Both the position numbers and the translations under genes were made by a program. Shown one piece after another: positions 53,039 through 62,372 of a stretch of 64,000 nt of DNA; position 1 is the first letter of the stretch; each line of letters begins with the position of its first letter. Location of the stretch: contig NZ_CP121650.1 of assembly GCF_029714405.1 (NCBI RefSeq), positions 1,054,001 to 1,118,000 on the forward strand, in the 5' to 3' direction. The stretch comes from Bradyrhizobium sp. CB82. Its GTDB lineage: Bacteria > Pseudomonadota > Alphaproteobacteria > Rhizobiales > Xanthobacteraceae. The notes beneath the pieces are model-generated. The model saw only the letters and a program-made list of their open reading frames with translations, searched no databases and was not told the origin of the DNA.

Positions 53039-53988
53039 AGGTCAAAGTCGACAAGACTGTTGTTGCGTCGATTGTCCTCCACGTCCTCGTGATCGGCTGG
53101 GGGCTGATCTCCTTTAGCTCGCGCGCGCTCGAGATCCCAGAGGAATCCGTTATTCCGGTCGATATCTCGCTGGATCAGCCCGCCAAGGCAACCGCCGGTA
53201 TCCAGACCGCTGAGAAAGACAAGCAGAAGCCCAAGGTCGACAAGGTCGCCGACACAACCACGCCGCCCGAGGAATCCCAAGGCAAGATCACCACCAAGAA
53301 AGAGCTGATCCAAACCAACACGACACCTCCTCCGACGCCGAAGCCGGCGGAAAAGCCGGTCGAGAAGAAGCCTGATCCGCCGAAACCCGTCCAGGAGACC
53401 AAGCCCAAGGACGAGACCAAGCAGGCCGAGAAGAAGCCCGACAAGGACAAGGAAGATCCGATCGCGGACGCCTTGAACAAGCCGGAGAAGGAGAAGAAGC
53501 CGCCGCCGCCCAAGCCGCAGGAGGCCAAGCCGCAGCCGCCGAAGCCAAAGGATCGGCCGTTCAATCCGATGGACATCATGGCCAAGCTCGAGGACAAGCG
53601 CGATCCGACGCGTCACGAGATGACGGGCGCGACGCCGAATGCGACCAGCGCGCTCGGCACGCAGAACGGCAAGGACACCGCGATCGTGGCGAGCTGGAAG
53701 GGCGCGTTCGTCGCCGCCGTCCGGCGCTGCTTCCGATTCCCCTACAATGGTCAGGACGCCGATCAGTTCGAGGTCGACATCGACATCCAGATGCGGCCCG
53801 ACGGCACCGTTGCCTCCTCACCCGTGATCGTCGCGGTGCGCGGGCCCTCGCGCTCGGTCGGCACGGCGATGGCCGAGAGCGCAAAGCGGGCGGTCGAAGA
53901 ATGTCAGGCCTATGCATTCCTGCCCAAGGCGCAGTACGACACCTGGAAATACATTCCGATGACGTTCGGCCTCAAAGACATGCTGTGA
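53035..53988 (+). CDS. tolA: Tol-Pal system protein TolA
   Basis: The 317-residue product has the three TolA parts. A membrane anchor is at residues 8-27 ([20 protein letters not shown]). A long Lys/Pro/Glu/Asp-rich spacer runs from about 50 to 185 (repeated [24 protein letters not shown] blocks). A C-terminal globular domain follows ([40 protein letters not shown]). The spacer is proline-rich instead of the Ala/Lys helix of E. coli, which suggests an extended polyproline rod. The C-terminus binds TolB/Pal. Confidence 0.88.
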   Translation: MKVKVDKTVVASIVLHVLVIGWGLISFSSRALEIPEESVIPVDISLDQPAKATAGIQTAEKDKQKPKVDKVADTTTPPEESQGKITTKKELIQTNTTPPPTPKPAEKPVEKKPDPPKPVQETKPKDETKQAEKKPDKDKEDPIADALNKPEKEKKPPPPKPQEAKPQPPKPKDRPFNPMDIMAKLEDKRDPTRHEMTGATPNATSALGTQNGKDTAIVASWKGAFVAAVRRCFRFPYNGQDADQFEVDIDIQMRPDGTVASSPVIVAVRGPSRSVGTAMAESAKRAVEECQAYAFLPKAQYDTWKYIPMTFGLKDML

Positions 53989-54008
53989 ACGTGAAAAGAA
54001 TAGCTCAG

Positions 54009-55370
54009 ATGAACAACAAGATGCCATTGCTGACGCGCCGTAGTTTCATCGTAGCCGCGGGATCGACCGCCAGCGTGCTGGCCGGCCGCTCTGCGTTTGC
54101 CCAGGGGCGCCTGCAGGTCAACCCGACCGAATTCCAGCCGATTCCGATCGCGATCCCGAATTTCGTGGCGGGCTCGCCCTCGGACGGCGAGGTCGGCGCC
54201 GGCGTGACGCAGGTGATCACCAACAACCTGAAGCGCTCAGGGCTGTTCAATCCGATCGACCAGGCCGCCTATCTGGAGCGCATCACCAATATCGACGTCG
54301 CGCCGCAATTCCAGAGCTGGAAGCAGATCAACGCCCAGGCGCTGGTCACGGGCCGCATGACACGCCAGCCGGACGGCCGGCTCAAGGCCGAATTCCGCCT
54401 GTGGGACGTCGTCTCGGGCCAGCAGCTCACCGGCCAGCAATATTTCACCTCGCCGGAATATTGGCGCCGCATCGCCCACATCATCTCCGACCAGATCTAC
54501 CAGCGCCTCACCGGCGAGACGGGCTATTTCGACAGCCGCGTCGTCTTCGTCGACGAGAGCGGGCCGAAAGAGCGCCGCGTCAAGAAGCTCGCGATCATGG
54601 ACCAGGACGGCGCCAATGTGCGCTATCTGACCCGCGGCTCGGACCTCGTGCTGACGCCGCGCTTCTCGCCGAACTCGCAAGAGATCACCTACATGGAGTT
54701 CGGCCAGGGCGATCCGAAGGTCTATCTCTTCAACATCGAGACCGGCCAGCGCGAGATCGTCGGCAACTTCCCGGGCATGACCTTTGCGCCGCGGTTCTCC
54801 CCGGACGGCCAGCGCGTCATCATGAGCCTGCAACAGGGCGGCAATTCCAACCTGTTCGTGATGGATCTGCGCTCGCGCTCGACGACGCGCCTCACCGACA
54901 CGCCGGCGATCGACACCTCGCCGTCCTATTCGCCCGACGGCACCCGTATCTGCTTCGAGTCCGATCGTGGTGGCAGACCGCAGATCTATGTGATGCCTGC
55001 GGGCGGCGGCCAGGCGCAGCGCATCTCCTTCTCCAAGGACGACGCCAATGCGAGCTACTCGACACCGGTTTGGTCGCCGCGTGGCGACTACATCGCGTTC
55101 ACCAGGCAGGGCGGCGGACAGTTCTCAATCGGCATCATCAAGCCGGACGGTTCGGGCGAGCGCCTCCTCACCTCCGGCTTCCACAATGAAGGCCCGACGT
55201 TCGCGCCGAACGGCCGGGTCGTGATGTTCTTCCGCGATCCCGGCGGCAATGGTGGGCCGTCGCTGTTCAGCGTCGACATCTCCGGCCGCAACGAGCAGAA
55301 GGTGCCGACGCCGGGCTACGCGTCCGACCCCGCCTGGTCGCCGCTGCTGTCCTCGACGGCAGGCCAATAG
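54009..55370 (+). CDS. tolB: Tol-Pal system beta-propeller protein TolB
   Basis: ATG 54009 is preferred over the longer open frame inside tolA. The 453-residue product begins [20 protein letters not shown], a leader with a twin-arginine pattern ending SAFA. An N-terminal alpha/beta domain ([20 protein letters not shown]) and a propeller follow with repeated [23 protein letters not shown] and [20 protein letters not shown] blades. TolB links TolA to Pal in the periplasm. Most TolB proteins use plain Sec leaders. Confidence 0.94.
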   Translation: MNNKMPLLTRRSFIVAAGSTASVLAGRSAFAQGRLQVNPTEFQPIPIAIPNFVAGSPSDGEVGAGVTQVITNNLKRSGLFNPIDQAAYLERITNIDVAPQFQSWKQINAQALVTGRMTRQPDGRLKAEFRLWDVVSGQQLTGQQYFTSPEYWRRIAHIISDQIYQRLTGETGYFDSRVVFVDESGPKERRVKKLAIMDQDGANVRYLTRGSDLVLTPRFSPNSQEITYMEFGQGDPKVYLFNIETGQREIVGNFPGMTFAPRFSPDGQRVIMSLQQGGNSNLFVMDLRSRSTTRLTDTPAIDTSPSYSPDGTRICFESDRGGRPQIYVMPAGGGQAQRISFSKDDANASYSTPVWSPRGDYIAFTRQGGGQFSIGIIKPDGSGERLLTSGFHNEGPTFAPNGRVVMFFRDPGGNGGPSLFSVDISGRNEQKVPTPGYASDPAWSPLLSSTAGQ

Positions 55371-55617
55371 ATCGCCGGCATCGTGCGCGTTCATCGGCGC
55401 GAAGTTTTCGAAAAACAGCGCTGAGTTTTCCGCTTTCTTCGATTGCGGCAAGCTTTCCTTCACCTTGCGCCCGGCAAAGCTTGCCTAGTTGCTTGATATT
55501 TCAGCAGAAATTCGTTCGCTGAAGGTTCAAAACAACGCGACTTTAACGATGTTCCCTCAGAAAGACTTCATCTCGGCTGGGTAAAAGTACGCGCCCAAAC
55601 AGGACGCGTAACCGTCG

Positions 55618-57948
55618 ATGCAACTCGCCGACCAGAAGCAGAGTGATCGAGACGAGCTGGAGCCCATACTCTACGCCGCTCTCATCAACTCCATGGTGCA
55701 GAATTTCTGGGCGATCTTCCTAGGCTCGGCTTCCACGGCCGTGGCCGCGGTCATGACTGCGATGAAGACCGGCGACGTCTTGCTGTGGCCGATCGCGTTT
55801 CTGCTCATCGCTGTCGGCACCGCGCGCGCGTTCCAGATGCGCGGCTACGAAGACCGAACGCCGGCTTTGACGTTCGAGCAGGCCAAGCACCTGGAGCCGC
55901 GCTACTGGCTCGGCGCGCTCATCTATGCAGGGGTGCTCGGCCTGTGGTGCTTCGTTGTCATCTACAACAACGACGATCCGGTCGCGAACATGCTCTGCGT
56001 CGCCGTTACGGTCGGCTACACTGCCGGCGGAGCGGCCCGCAACTACGGTCAGCCCAGGGTGATCCAATGGCACGTCATACTTGCCTGCGGTCCGATGTCG
56101 CTCGCCCTGCTGCTGCATGGCGGGTTCTACTACGTTGGGCTCGCCGCGCTGCTCGTCCTGTTCTTCATCGGTCTGAAGAACATCAACCTCAGCCTGCACG
56201 CCATCTTCGTCAAGGCTCTGACCTCGAGTTTCCGCGAATCCGCGCTGGCGAGTCAGTTCGATACTGCGCTGAACAACATGCCGCACGGCCTATGCATGTT
56301 CCGCGCCGACGGACGGCTTGCGGTGATGAACCATCGCTTCAGCGACTTGATGGTGCTGCCGGAGGATTTCGTCACCCGCGGCGCCAGCGCCGCCGACATC
56401 CTCACGGCCTGCGTGGCCGCCGACTCGATCTCCGCGGAGAGCGGCAACATGATCCTCGGCGAGATCGAGGGCGCGCAGATGAAGGAGATCGTCACCACCG
56501 ATCCCGATCTGAAGCGCTGCCGCACGCTGTCATGGACGTTCCAGCCGATGGCCGGCGGCGGCACGGTGCTGCTGCTCGAGGACATCACCGAGCGCACCAA
56601 TGCGGAAGCCAAGATCAGCCATCTGGCGCGCTATGACGAACTCACGGCGCTGCCGAACAGGGTCAGTTTCCGCGACGAGATCGAGCGGCTGCTCACGATC
56701 TCGCACGATGCCGAGCGCCTCTCCGCGCTGCTGTTCGTCGATCTCGATCAGTTCAAGCAGGTCAACGACACGCTTGGCCACCCCTGCGGCGACCAGCTCC
56801 TGTGCGCGGTGGCGAATCGTCTGCGCGAGATGCTGCGCCCCGAAGATTTCGTCGCGCGCTTCGGCGGCGACGAGTTCGTCGTGTTTCAGCAGAACATCAA
56901 CGCGCCTGAGGATGCTGCGGCGCTTGCCCGACGCATCGTCGAGCGGCTCAGCGAGCGCTATCGCATCGACAATCACCTGGTCGAGATCGGCGCCAGCATC
57001 GGTATCGCCTTGACCTCGCCCGAGGGCTCCAGCGCCGATACGCTTTTGAAGAACGCCGACATGGCGCTCTACCGCGCCAAGGCCGACGGCCGCGGCACCT
57101 TCTGCTTCTTCCGCGACGAGATGGCGGCGACCGTCGAGGCCCGCCGCATCCTCGAGCTCGATCTGCGCAAGGCGCTCGCCAACGAGGAGTTCGAGCTGTT
57201 CTATCAGCCGCTGGTCAATCTGAAGACCGGCAAGATCACAACCTGCGAGACGCTGCTGCGCTGGAACCATCCGGTGCGCGGCACGGTCTCGCCGGTCGAC
57301 ATCATCCCGGTCGCCGAAGACATGGGCCTGATCGTCGATCTCGGCCGCTGGATCCTGCGCCGGGCCTGCATGGAATGCATGAAGTGGCCAGACGGCGTCA
57401 GCGTCGCCGTCAACTTCTCGCCGCAGCAGTTCCACCAGCGCGACGTGCTCAGCGAAATCCGTTACGCGCTGGAGGTCTCGGGCCTTCCGGCGGACAGGCT
57501 GGAGATCGAGATCACCGAATCCTCGCTCTTGCGCAACACACAGCTGACCCACGACATCCTGTCGCAGCTTCACGCGCTCGGGGTCAGCATCTCGCTCGAC
57601 GACTTCGGCACTGGCTATTCGAGCCTCAGCTATCTGCATAACTTCCCGATGCAGAAGGTGAAGATCGACCGCTCCTTCCTGGAAGGCATCGACACCGACC
57701 GGCCGCTCACGCTGCTGCGCGGCGTGGCACGGCTGTCGGCTGATCTTGGCATGGCGGTCGTGGTCGAGGGCATCGAGACCAACGAGCAGCTTGAGCTGAT
57801 CAGCGCCGACGGCACCGTCACGGAAGCTCAGGGCTATCTGTTCAGCCGACCGGTCCCTGCGGTGCGGATGCGTCAGCTCCTCAACGCCTCTCATGGGCGC
57901 CGCGGCGAAGACGAGCTTCAGGTTGTTGGATCGCGTTCCTTCGCGTAA
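55618..57948 (+). CDS. Membrane-anchored GGDEF-EAL c-di-GMP enzyme
   Basis: The 776-residue product has about five membrane helices in residues 15-190 (PIAFLLIAVGTARAF, ALIYAGVLGLWCFVVIY, SLALLLHGGFYYVGLAALLV). A PAS-like segment follows (FDTALNNMPHGLCMFRADGR). The GGDEF domain has an intact RFGGDEFVVF motif at 414-423. The EAL domain has E544-T-L in place of E-A-L, but EITESSLL and SLDDFGTGYSSLSYLHNF are intact. It may make or degrade c-di-GMP, or both. It lies between tolB and pal, where most genomes have no gene. Confidence 0.92.
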   Translation: MQLADQKQSDRDELEPILYAALINSMVQNFWAIFLGSASTAVAAVMTAMKTGDVLLWPIAFLLIAVGTARAFQMRGYEDRTPALTFEQAKHLEPRYWLGALIYAGVLGLWCFVVIYNNDDPVANMLCVAVTVGYTAGGAARNYGQPRVIQWHVILACGPMSLALLLHGGFYYVGLAALLVLFFIGLKNINLSLHAIFVKALTSSFRESALASQFDTALNNMPHGLCMFRADGRLAVMNHRFSDLMVLPEDFVTRGASAADILTACVAADSISAESGNMILGEIEGAQMKEIVTTDPDLKRCRTLSWTFQPMAGGGTVLLLEDITERTNAEAKISHLARYDELTALPNRVSFRDEIERLLTISHDAERLSALLFVDLDQFKQVNDTLGHPCGDQLLCAVANRLREMLRPEDFVARFGGDEFVVFQQNINAPEDAAALARRIVERLSERYRIDNHLVEIGASIGIALTSPEGSSADTLLKNADMALYRAKADGRGTFCFFRDEMAATVEARRILELDLRKALANEEFELFYQPLVNLKTGKITTCETLLRWNHPVRGTVSPVDIIPVAEDMGLIVDLGRWILRRACMECMKWPDGVSVAVNFSPQQFHQRDVLSEIRYALEVSGLPADRLEIEITESSLLRNTQLTHDILSQLHALGVSISLDDFGTGYSSLSYLHNFPMQKVKIDRSFLEGIDTDRPLTLLRGVARLSADLGMAVVVEGIETNEQLELISADGTVTEAQGYLFSRPVPAVRMRQLLNASHGRRGEDELQVVGSRSFA

Positions 57949-58121
57949 TCCGTTTCCCGAAATTTCCAGCAGCGTCAGTATGTTCTCAGGCGCTCCGTAG
58001 TCGCACGGGTTAACCCTAACGCATCGATTGCTTTGCGTCGCGGTTAAGAAGATGTTAATGAATTGTCACGCGCGCTGAAGTTGTTTTGCGCGTCGTGGTG
58101 GGTGGTGCCTAAGGAGTTTTG

Positions 58122-58847
58122 ATGCAGTCCTCGGCCCGATCGGTCATTTCGGCTGTTGGACCGGGAGCAGATCTCCTGACCGACGTCGACTACCGACTTA
58201 CCGAAACCCACGCAGAAAAGGAGGAAATCTACAACCTCCGCTACCGCGCATATCTGCGGGAAAGGGCCGTCAAGGAGAGTCCGGACGGCCGGGTCACGGA
58301 CCGGTATGACGATCTGCCCAATTCGTGGACGTTCGGTGTCTATCTCCAGGGCGAGCTTTGTAGCTCGGTGCGCATCAGTCTGCTGACCGCGGAATGGCGC
58401 GAGTCCACTTCAACCGATGTATTTCCCGACATCCTGCTACCGAGGCTTGACCGCGGCGAGGTCATGATCGATCCGACACGTTTTGTCGCTGATCCCGACA
58501 AGGCGAAGCGGGTTCCGGAATTGCCCTATCTGACGCTGCGCATCGCTTATATGGCCTGCGAGCATTTCAAGGCCGATCTCGGTCTTGCGATCGTGCGTCC
58601 CGAGCATCAAGCTTTCTATCGGCGGGTTTTCCTGCACGCGACCATCGCCGAGCCTCGGCTGGTTCCGGGCCTCACGAAGCCGTTCGGGCTCATGGCAGCG
58701 GATTTCCCGAGCTTCCGGAAAAAAGTCTTTGAACGCTATCCGGTCATGCGTTCGACCGCCTTCGAGCGGCGGATGCTGTTTGAGCGCCGCGGTGAGCGCC
58801 AGGTCGCGCAACGACGCGTGCTGGTGGCGGACGCAGCCCACGCCTGA
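58122..58847 (+). CDS. FeeM/LuxI-like N-acyl amino acid (autoinducer-type) synthase
   Basis: ATG 58122 with AAGGAG at 58111 gives 241 residues. The GNAT-like fold of N-acyl synthases is visible. RLTETHAEKEEIYNLRYRAY supplies the N-terminal Arg-Tyr pattern, SVRISLLTAEWRES follows, and then VMIDPTRFVADPDKAKRVPE and LPYLTLRIAYMACEHFKADL. FeeM enzymes join an acyl-ACP chain to an amino acid; LuxI relatives make homoserine lactones. No luxR gene is adjacent. The gene follows the GGDEF-EAL gene by 173 bases and precedes pal. Confidence 0.8.
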   Translation: MQSSARSVISAVGPGADLLTDVDYRLTETHAEKEEIYNLRYRAYLRERAVKESPDGRVTDRYDDLPNSWTFGVYLQGELCSSVRISLLTAEWRESTSTDVFPDILLPRLDRGEVMIDPTRFVADPDKAKRVPELPYLTLRIAYMACEHFKADLGLAIVRPEHQAFYRRVFLHATIAEPRLVPGLTKPFGLMAADFPSFRKKVFERYPVMRSTAFERRMLFERRGERQVAQRRVLVADAAHA

Positions 58848-59133
58848 CTTCAGGCAGGCTGGCGAGCCACCAGTGGCTTCGCCGACGTTTTCCCTGCTCA
58901 TCTTGGGTCGGCAGCCCCAAATTTCGGGCAAAACCGGCATTTCTGCCGGCCTCGCGACTTGCCTTCACCGTCGCGCCACATTTACAACCCATTAACCATC
59001 GCGGTTGCTTTTCGCCGATCGGGGGCATTTGACCGGCCGTGGCAACGTGCCATCAAGGTTGACGGAACGTTCGCTTAACCAACCCCCTGTAGACCGGACA
59101 GCAGTGGACTAACGTGAGCGCGGAGGCTCCGGA

Positions 59134-59622
59134 ATGAAACATCCTATGCGTATCCTCCAGGGATTGAAGCTGGTCGCGGTGCTTGCCGTCGCGCTGTCGA
59201 TGGGCGCCTGCGCCAACAAGAACCTTGCCTCGGATGCGATGGCCAACGCTGCGACGCCGGGCAGCCAGCAAGATTTCGTCGTGAACGTGGGCGACCGCGT
59301 ATTCTTCGAGAGCGATCAGACCGATCTGACGCCGCAGGCGATCGTCACGCTGGAGAAGCAGGCTCAGTGGCTCCAGACCTATCCGCGCTACTCCTTCACC
59401 ATCGAAGGTCACGCGGATGAACGCGGAACCCGCGAATACAACATCGCGCTCGGCGCGCGTCGCGCCCAGTCGGTGCGCTCGTTCCTGGCCTCGCGCGGCA
59501 TCGACCCGAACCGCATGCGCACCATCTCTTACGGCAAGGAGCGGCCGGTCGCCGTCTGTAACGACATCTCCTGCTGGTCGCAGAACCGTCGCGCCGTCAC
59601 CGTGCTGAACGCGAGCTCCTGA
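59134..59622 (+). CDS. pal: Peptidoglycan-associated lipoprotein Pal
   Basis: The 162-residue product has a lipoprotein leader ending LSMGAC (Cys26), then the OmpA/Pal domain: VGDRVFFESDQTDLTPQAIV, YSFTIEGHADERGTREYNIA and LGARRAQSVRSFLASRGI. GRPVA-type end KERPVAVCNDISCWSQNRRA contains the conserved pair of Cys. It anchors the outer membrane to peptidoglycan and binds TolB. The terminator hairpin after its stop separates it from cpoB. Confidence 0.96.
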   Translation: MKHPMRILQGLKLVAVLAVALSMGACANKNLASDAMANAATPGSQQDFVVNVGDRVFFESDQTDLTPQAIVTLEKQAQWLQTYPRYSFTIEGHADERGTREYNIALGARRAQSVRSFLASRGIDPNRMRTISYGKERPVAVCNDISCWSQNRRAVTVLNASS

Positions 59623-59655
59623 ACGACGCGCCGTTCCGCTACGGAAACCTGATTT

Positions 59656-59686
59656 GCCGGCGCCCCCTTGGGCGCCGGTTTCGTTT
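59656..59686 (+). terminator. Intrinsic terminator after pal
   Basis: GCCGGCGCCC and GGGCGCCGG form a strong 9-bp stem with a CCTT loop, followed by TTTCGTTT. It begins 34 bases after the pal stop. Confidence 0.75.
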
Positions 59687-59806
59687 CGCGCATCACGTCG
59701 TAGAAAGCCCTTGGTACCAGTCACATTTTTGGCGTACTCCGTCTCTCAATGTCTCGCGCGGCGAATTGTCCGCCGTGCGCCACGTGGCTTTCGTCGTCAG
59801 GGCAAG

Positions 59807-60814
59807 ATGTCATCAAGATTCCAGGTTTTTACCGGCACCGTGGCGATCGCCGCGCTGCTCTCGCTGTGCGCGTCCGCCGTTGCGCAGTCGGACGATGCCG
59901 ATCCGGAGATGCGGATCGAACGGCTTGAAAACCAGCTGCGCCAGCTCACCGGCCAGAACGAAGAGCTGCAGTACCGCAACCGCCAGCTCGAGGAGCGCCT
60001 CCGGCAGCTCGAGGGCGGGGCGCAAGGAGCTCCTGCACAGCAGCCCAATGTCGCGGCCGCGCCGCCTGCGCCGGGCTATCGGCAACAGCAGCAGCCGGTG
60101 CAGCAGCCGGCCTACGAGCCTCAGATTGCGGCGCCAGCACCGATCGTGCAGGAGCAGCCGGCGCCGGGAGCGCCCGGCGTGCGCCGCCGTGGCGATGCAT
60201 TCGATCCCAACCAAAATCCCAACGCCCCCGGTGCGCCGCGCGCGCTCGGCGGCGGTCAGCAGCCGATGGCGGCGGGAGCACCGGTCGGTGCGCCCGGCGG
60301 CCGCGGCGCCGGCGAGCCGCTCGATCTCGCCAACACCGGCGGCCGCTATCCGCAAGCGGCGGCGCCGGCCGCGCAGTCCGGTTATCCGGCGCCGGCCGCG
60401 GGCGGTGGTCTTTCGACCCAGCCGCCATCGCAATCGCCGCGCGACGAGTTCGACCTCGGCATCGGCTACATGCAGCGCAAGGACTATGCGCTGGCCGAGC
60501 AGACCATGAAGAACTTCACGCAGAAATATCCGAGCGATCCCTTGCTCGGCGACGCCCAGTACTGGCTCGGTGAGAGCTACTTCCAGCGTCAGCAATATCG
60601 TGATGCCGCAGAGGCCTTCCTCGCCGTCACCACGAAGTATGACAAGTCCGCAAAGGCCCCCGATTCCCTGCTGCGGCTCGGCCAGTCGCTGGCCGCGCTG
60701 AAGGAGAAGGAAGCCGCCTGCGCCGCCTTCGGCGAGGTCGGCCGCAAATATCCGCGTGCCTCCGCCGGCGTCAAAGCCGCCGTCGATCGCGAGCAGAAGC
60801 GGGTGAAGTGCTAG
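59807..60814 (+). CDS. cpoB: Tol-Pal associated coiled-coil/TPR protein CpoB (YbgF)
   Basis: ATG 59807 starts a Sec leader ending SAVAQ; upstream codons of the frame lie in the pal-cpoB gap. The 335-residue product has an N-terminal coiled coil (IERLENQLRQLTGQNEELQY, RNRQLEERLRQLE). A long Gln/Pro/Ala/Gly-rich linker runs to about residue 205. Three TPR units follow (DEFDLGIGYMQRKDYALAEQ, YPSDPLLGDAQYWLGESYFQ). CpoB coordinates Tol with peptidoglycan synthesis. The linker is longer than in E. coli. Confidence 0.92.
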   Translation: MSSRFQVFTGTVAIAALLSLCASAVAQSDDADPEMRIERLENQLRQLTGQNEELQYRNRQLEERLRQLEGGAQGAPAQQPNVAAAPPAPGYRQQQQPVQQPAYEPQIAAPAPIVQEQPAPGAPGVRRRGDAFDPNQNPNAPGAPRALGGGQQPMAAGAPVGAPGGRGAGEPLDLANTGGRYPQAAAPAAQSGYPAPAAGGGLSTQPPSQSPRDEFDLGIGYMQRKDYALAEQTMKNFTQKYPSDPLLGDAQYWLGESYFQRQQYRDAAEAFLAVTTKYDKSAKAPDSLLRLGQSLAALKEKEAACAAFGEVGRKYPRASAGVKAAVDREQKRVKC

Positions 60815-60822
60815 CCGCTTTT

Positions 60823-61000
60823 CCAGCGAAGTGGGCACCGGTTCGCGTGAAGAAAACGCGTCAAAACTAGAGTCTAAAGCGCGATGAGATTAGGATGAAT
60901 CGTCATAGCGCTTTAGGTTGTTGTTTGCGACCGCTTCACACTTTTCCGGATCATGCTTTAAAGCGACGTTCCGATTCAATCGGAACGGAAACCGCTCTAG
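60823..61000. repeat. Dispersed repeat, family B (long copy)
   Basis: TAAAGCGCGATGAGATTAGG pairs with ATCGTCATAGCGCTTTA, followed by CTTTTCCGGATCATGCTTTA and CGTTCCGATTCAATCGGAACG, a separate hairpin. The first part matches 8498-8541 with few changes. It occupies most of the cpoB-tilS gap. Confidence 0.75.
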
Positions 61001-61058
61001 AACGCTGACAATGCGGATGGTGCTGCGCTAAATAGGCGCGCCATCTCGAGGCCGCGTC

Positions 61059-62129
61059 ATGTCAGACGACGACAATTCTCCGATCTCGGCGCGCGAAGCG
61101 AAGCTGCTCTTCGCCGACTTCAGACGTGCGCCGGCGCTCGTGCTCGCGGTTTCCGGCGGACCGGATTCCGTTGCGCTGATGTGGCTTGCCGTGCGCTGGC
61201 GCAAGAGCCTCACGCGCGGCCCGCAGCTCATGGCTGTCACCGTCGATCATGGCCTCCGACCGGAAGCGGCGCGCGAGGCGCGCGACGTCAAGCACCTGGC
61301 GCGTTCGCTCGATCTGCCGCATCGGACGATGCGCTGGACCGGCGCCAAGCCGAAGACCGGTCTGCCCGCCGCTGCGCGGGACGCGCGCTACCGCCTGCTG
61401 ATGCAGGCCGCGCGCGCCACCGGAGCGACCCATGTGCTCACCGCGCACACCCGTGACGACCAGGCCGAAACTTTGCTGATGCGATTGTTGCGCGGCAGCG
61501 GCATCGCCGGTCTGTCGGCGATGGCGCCCATCACGGAGCGCGACGGGATCGCGCTGGCGCGTCCGCTGCTCGACGTGCCGAAGGCGCAGCTGATCGCGAC
61601 CTTGAAGCGCGCCAATATCGCTTTCGCTGACGATCCGACCAACCGCGACACCGCGTTCACGCGCCCACGGCTGCGGGCGCTTCTGCCGCAGCTTGCTGCC
61701 GAAGGCGCCAGCGCGCGCAACCTGGCGCGGCTCGCGGCGCGGCTCGCCCGCGCCAATGCCGCTGTCGACGTGCTAGCCGATGGCGCCGAGCGCTTCCTCG
61801 CCCTGAGGGATCGCGATCGTCCGCCGCCCGATGCAACTGCAAGAAGCTACGAAATCTCGGCCTTCGCCACACTGCCGGAGGAGGTGCGCTTGCGGCTCCT
61901 GATGCGGGCGATCGACGCTGTCGGGCACGAGGGGCCGGCGGAACTTGGCAAGGTCGAGGCCCTCTTGGCGGTCCTTGACCGCGGCATCGCCGACGGCATC
62001 GGCCGGCGCGCCCTCGGAACCAGTCGGCCGCACATCAAACAGACGCTCGCGGGGGCGCTCATCAGTTTATCCCGGGGGCGCATCCTGATCGAGCCGGCGC
62101 CGGCCCGGCGTGTCAGGAGCGGATCATGA
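61059..62129 (+). CDS. tilS: tRNA(Ile)-lysidine synthetase TilS
   Basis: The 356-residue product has the PP-loop SGGPDSVALMWLA (SGGPDS at 32-37), the VTVDHGLRPEAAREA strand, and THVLTAHTRDDQAETLLMRL and RPLLDVPKAQLIA of the TilS N-terminal domain. The C-terminal part is shorter and more divergent than in E. coli, normal in alphaproteobacteria. It changes the wobble C of tRNA-Ile(CAT) to lysidine. Its position between cpoB and ftsH is conserved in the order. Confidence 0.95.
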   Translation: MSDDDNSPISAREAKLLFADFRRAPALVLAVSGGPDSVALMWLAVRWRKSLTRGPQLMAVTVDHGLRPEAAREARDVKHLARSLDLPHRTMRWTGAKPKTGLPAAARDARYRLLMQAARATGATHVLTAHTRDDQAETLLMRLLRGSGIAGLSAMAPITERDGIALARPLLDVPKAQLIATLKRANIAFADDPTNRDTAFTRPRLRALLPQLAAEGASARNLARLAARLARANAAVDVLADGAERFLALRDRDRPPPDATARSYEISAFATLPEEVRLRLLMRAIDAVGHEGPAELGKVEALLAVLDRGIADGIGRRALGTSRPHIKQTLAGALISLSRGRILIEPAPARRVRSGS

Positions 62130-62169
62130 CACCGGCGCGTTCGGCCCTTGCCCCTCAGGACACCTTAAC

Positions 62170-62245
62170 CAGGCCGGAAAAACCCGGCCTGCCCCGCCAT
62201 TATTTCCGCGGGAATCGAGCTAAGATGGGATAAATAGTCCCATCT
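62170..62245. other. Two hairpins in the ftsH leader
   Basis: CAGGCCGG and CCGGCCTG (62170-62177, 62184-62191) pair around AAAAAC. AGATGGGA and TCCCATCT (62223-62230, 62238-62245) pair around TAAATAG. The first may terminate tilS. The second, nearer the ftsH start, might affect ftsH expression. No T-tract follows either. Confidence 0.6.
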
Positions 62246-62372
62246 CGTTCCCTTGGCAGCGAGCGGGGCGGCACCTAAATTGTATGTGTCTAACCGAGAG
62301 GATTCCTTGGGGATTTTCTCTAGCTTGCCCAAGGATTAGGGCCGCGATCCGCGCGACCACGAAGGAAGATCG

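Noticed and set aside
58122..58847. A complete quorum-sensing module
   Set aside because: No LuxR-type receptor gene is adjacent, and the synthase is closer to FeeM-type enzymes than to true LuxI; a homoserine-lactone product cannot be claimed.
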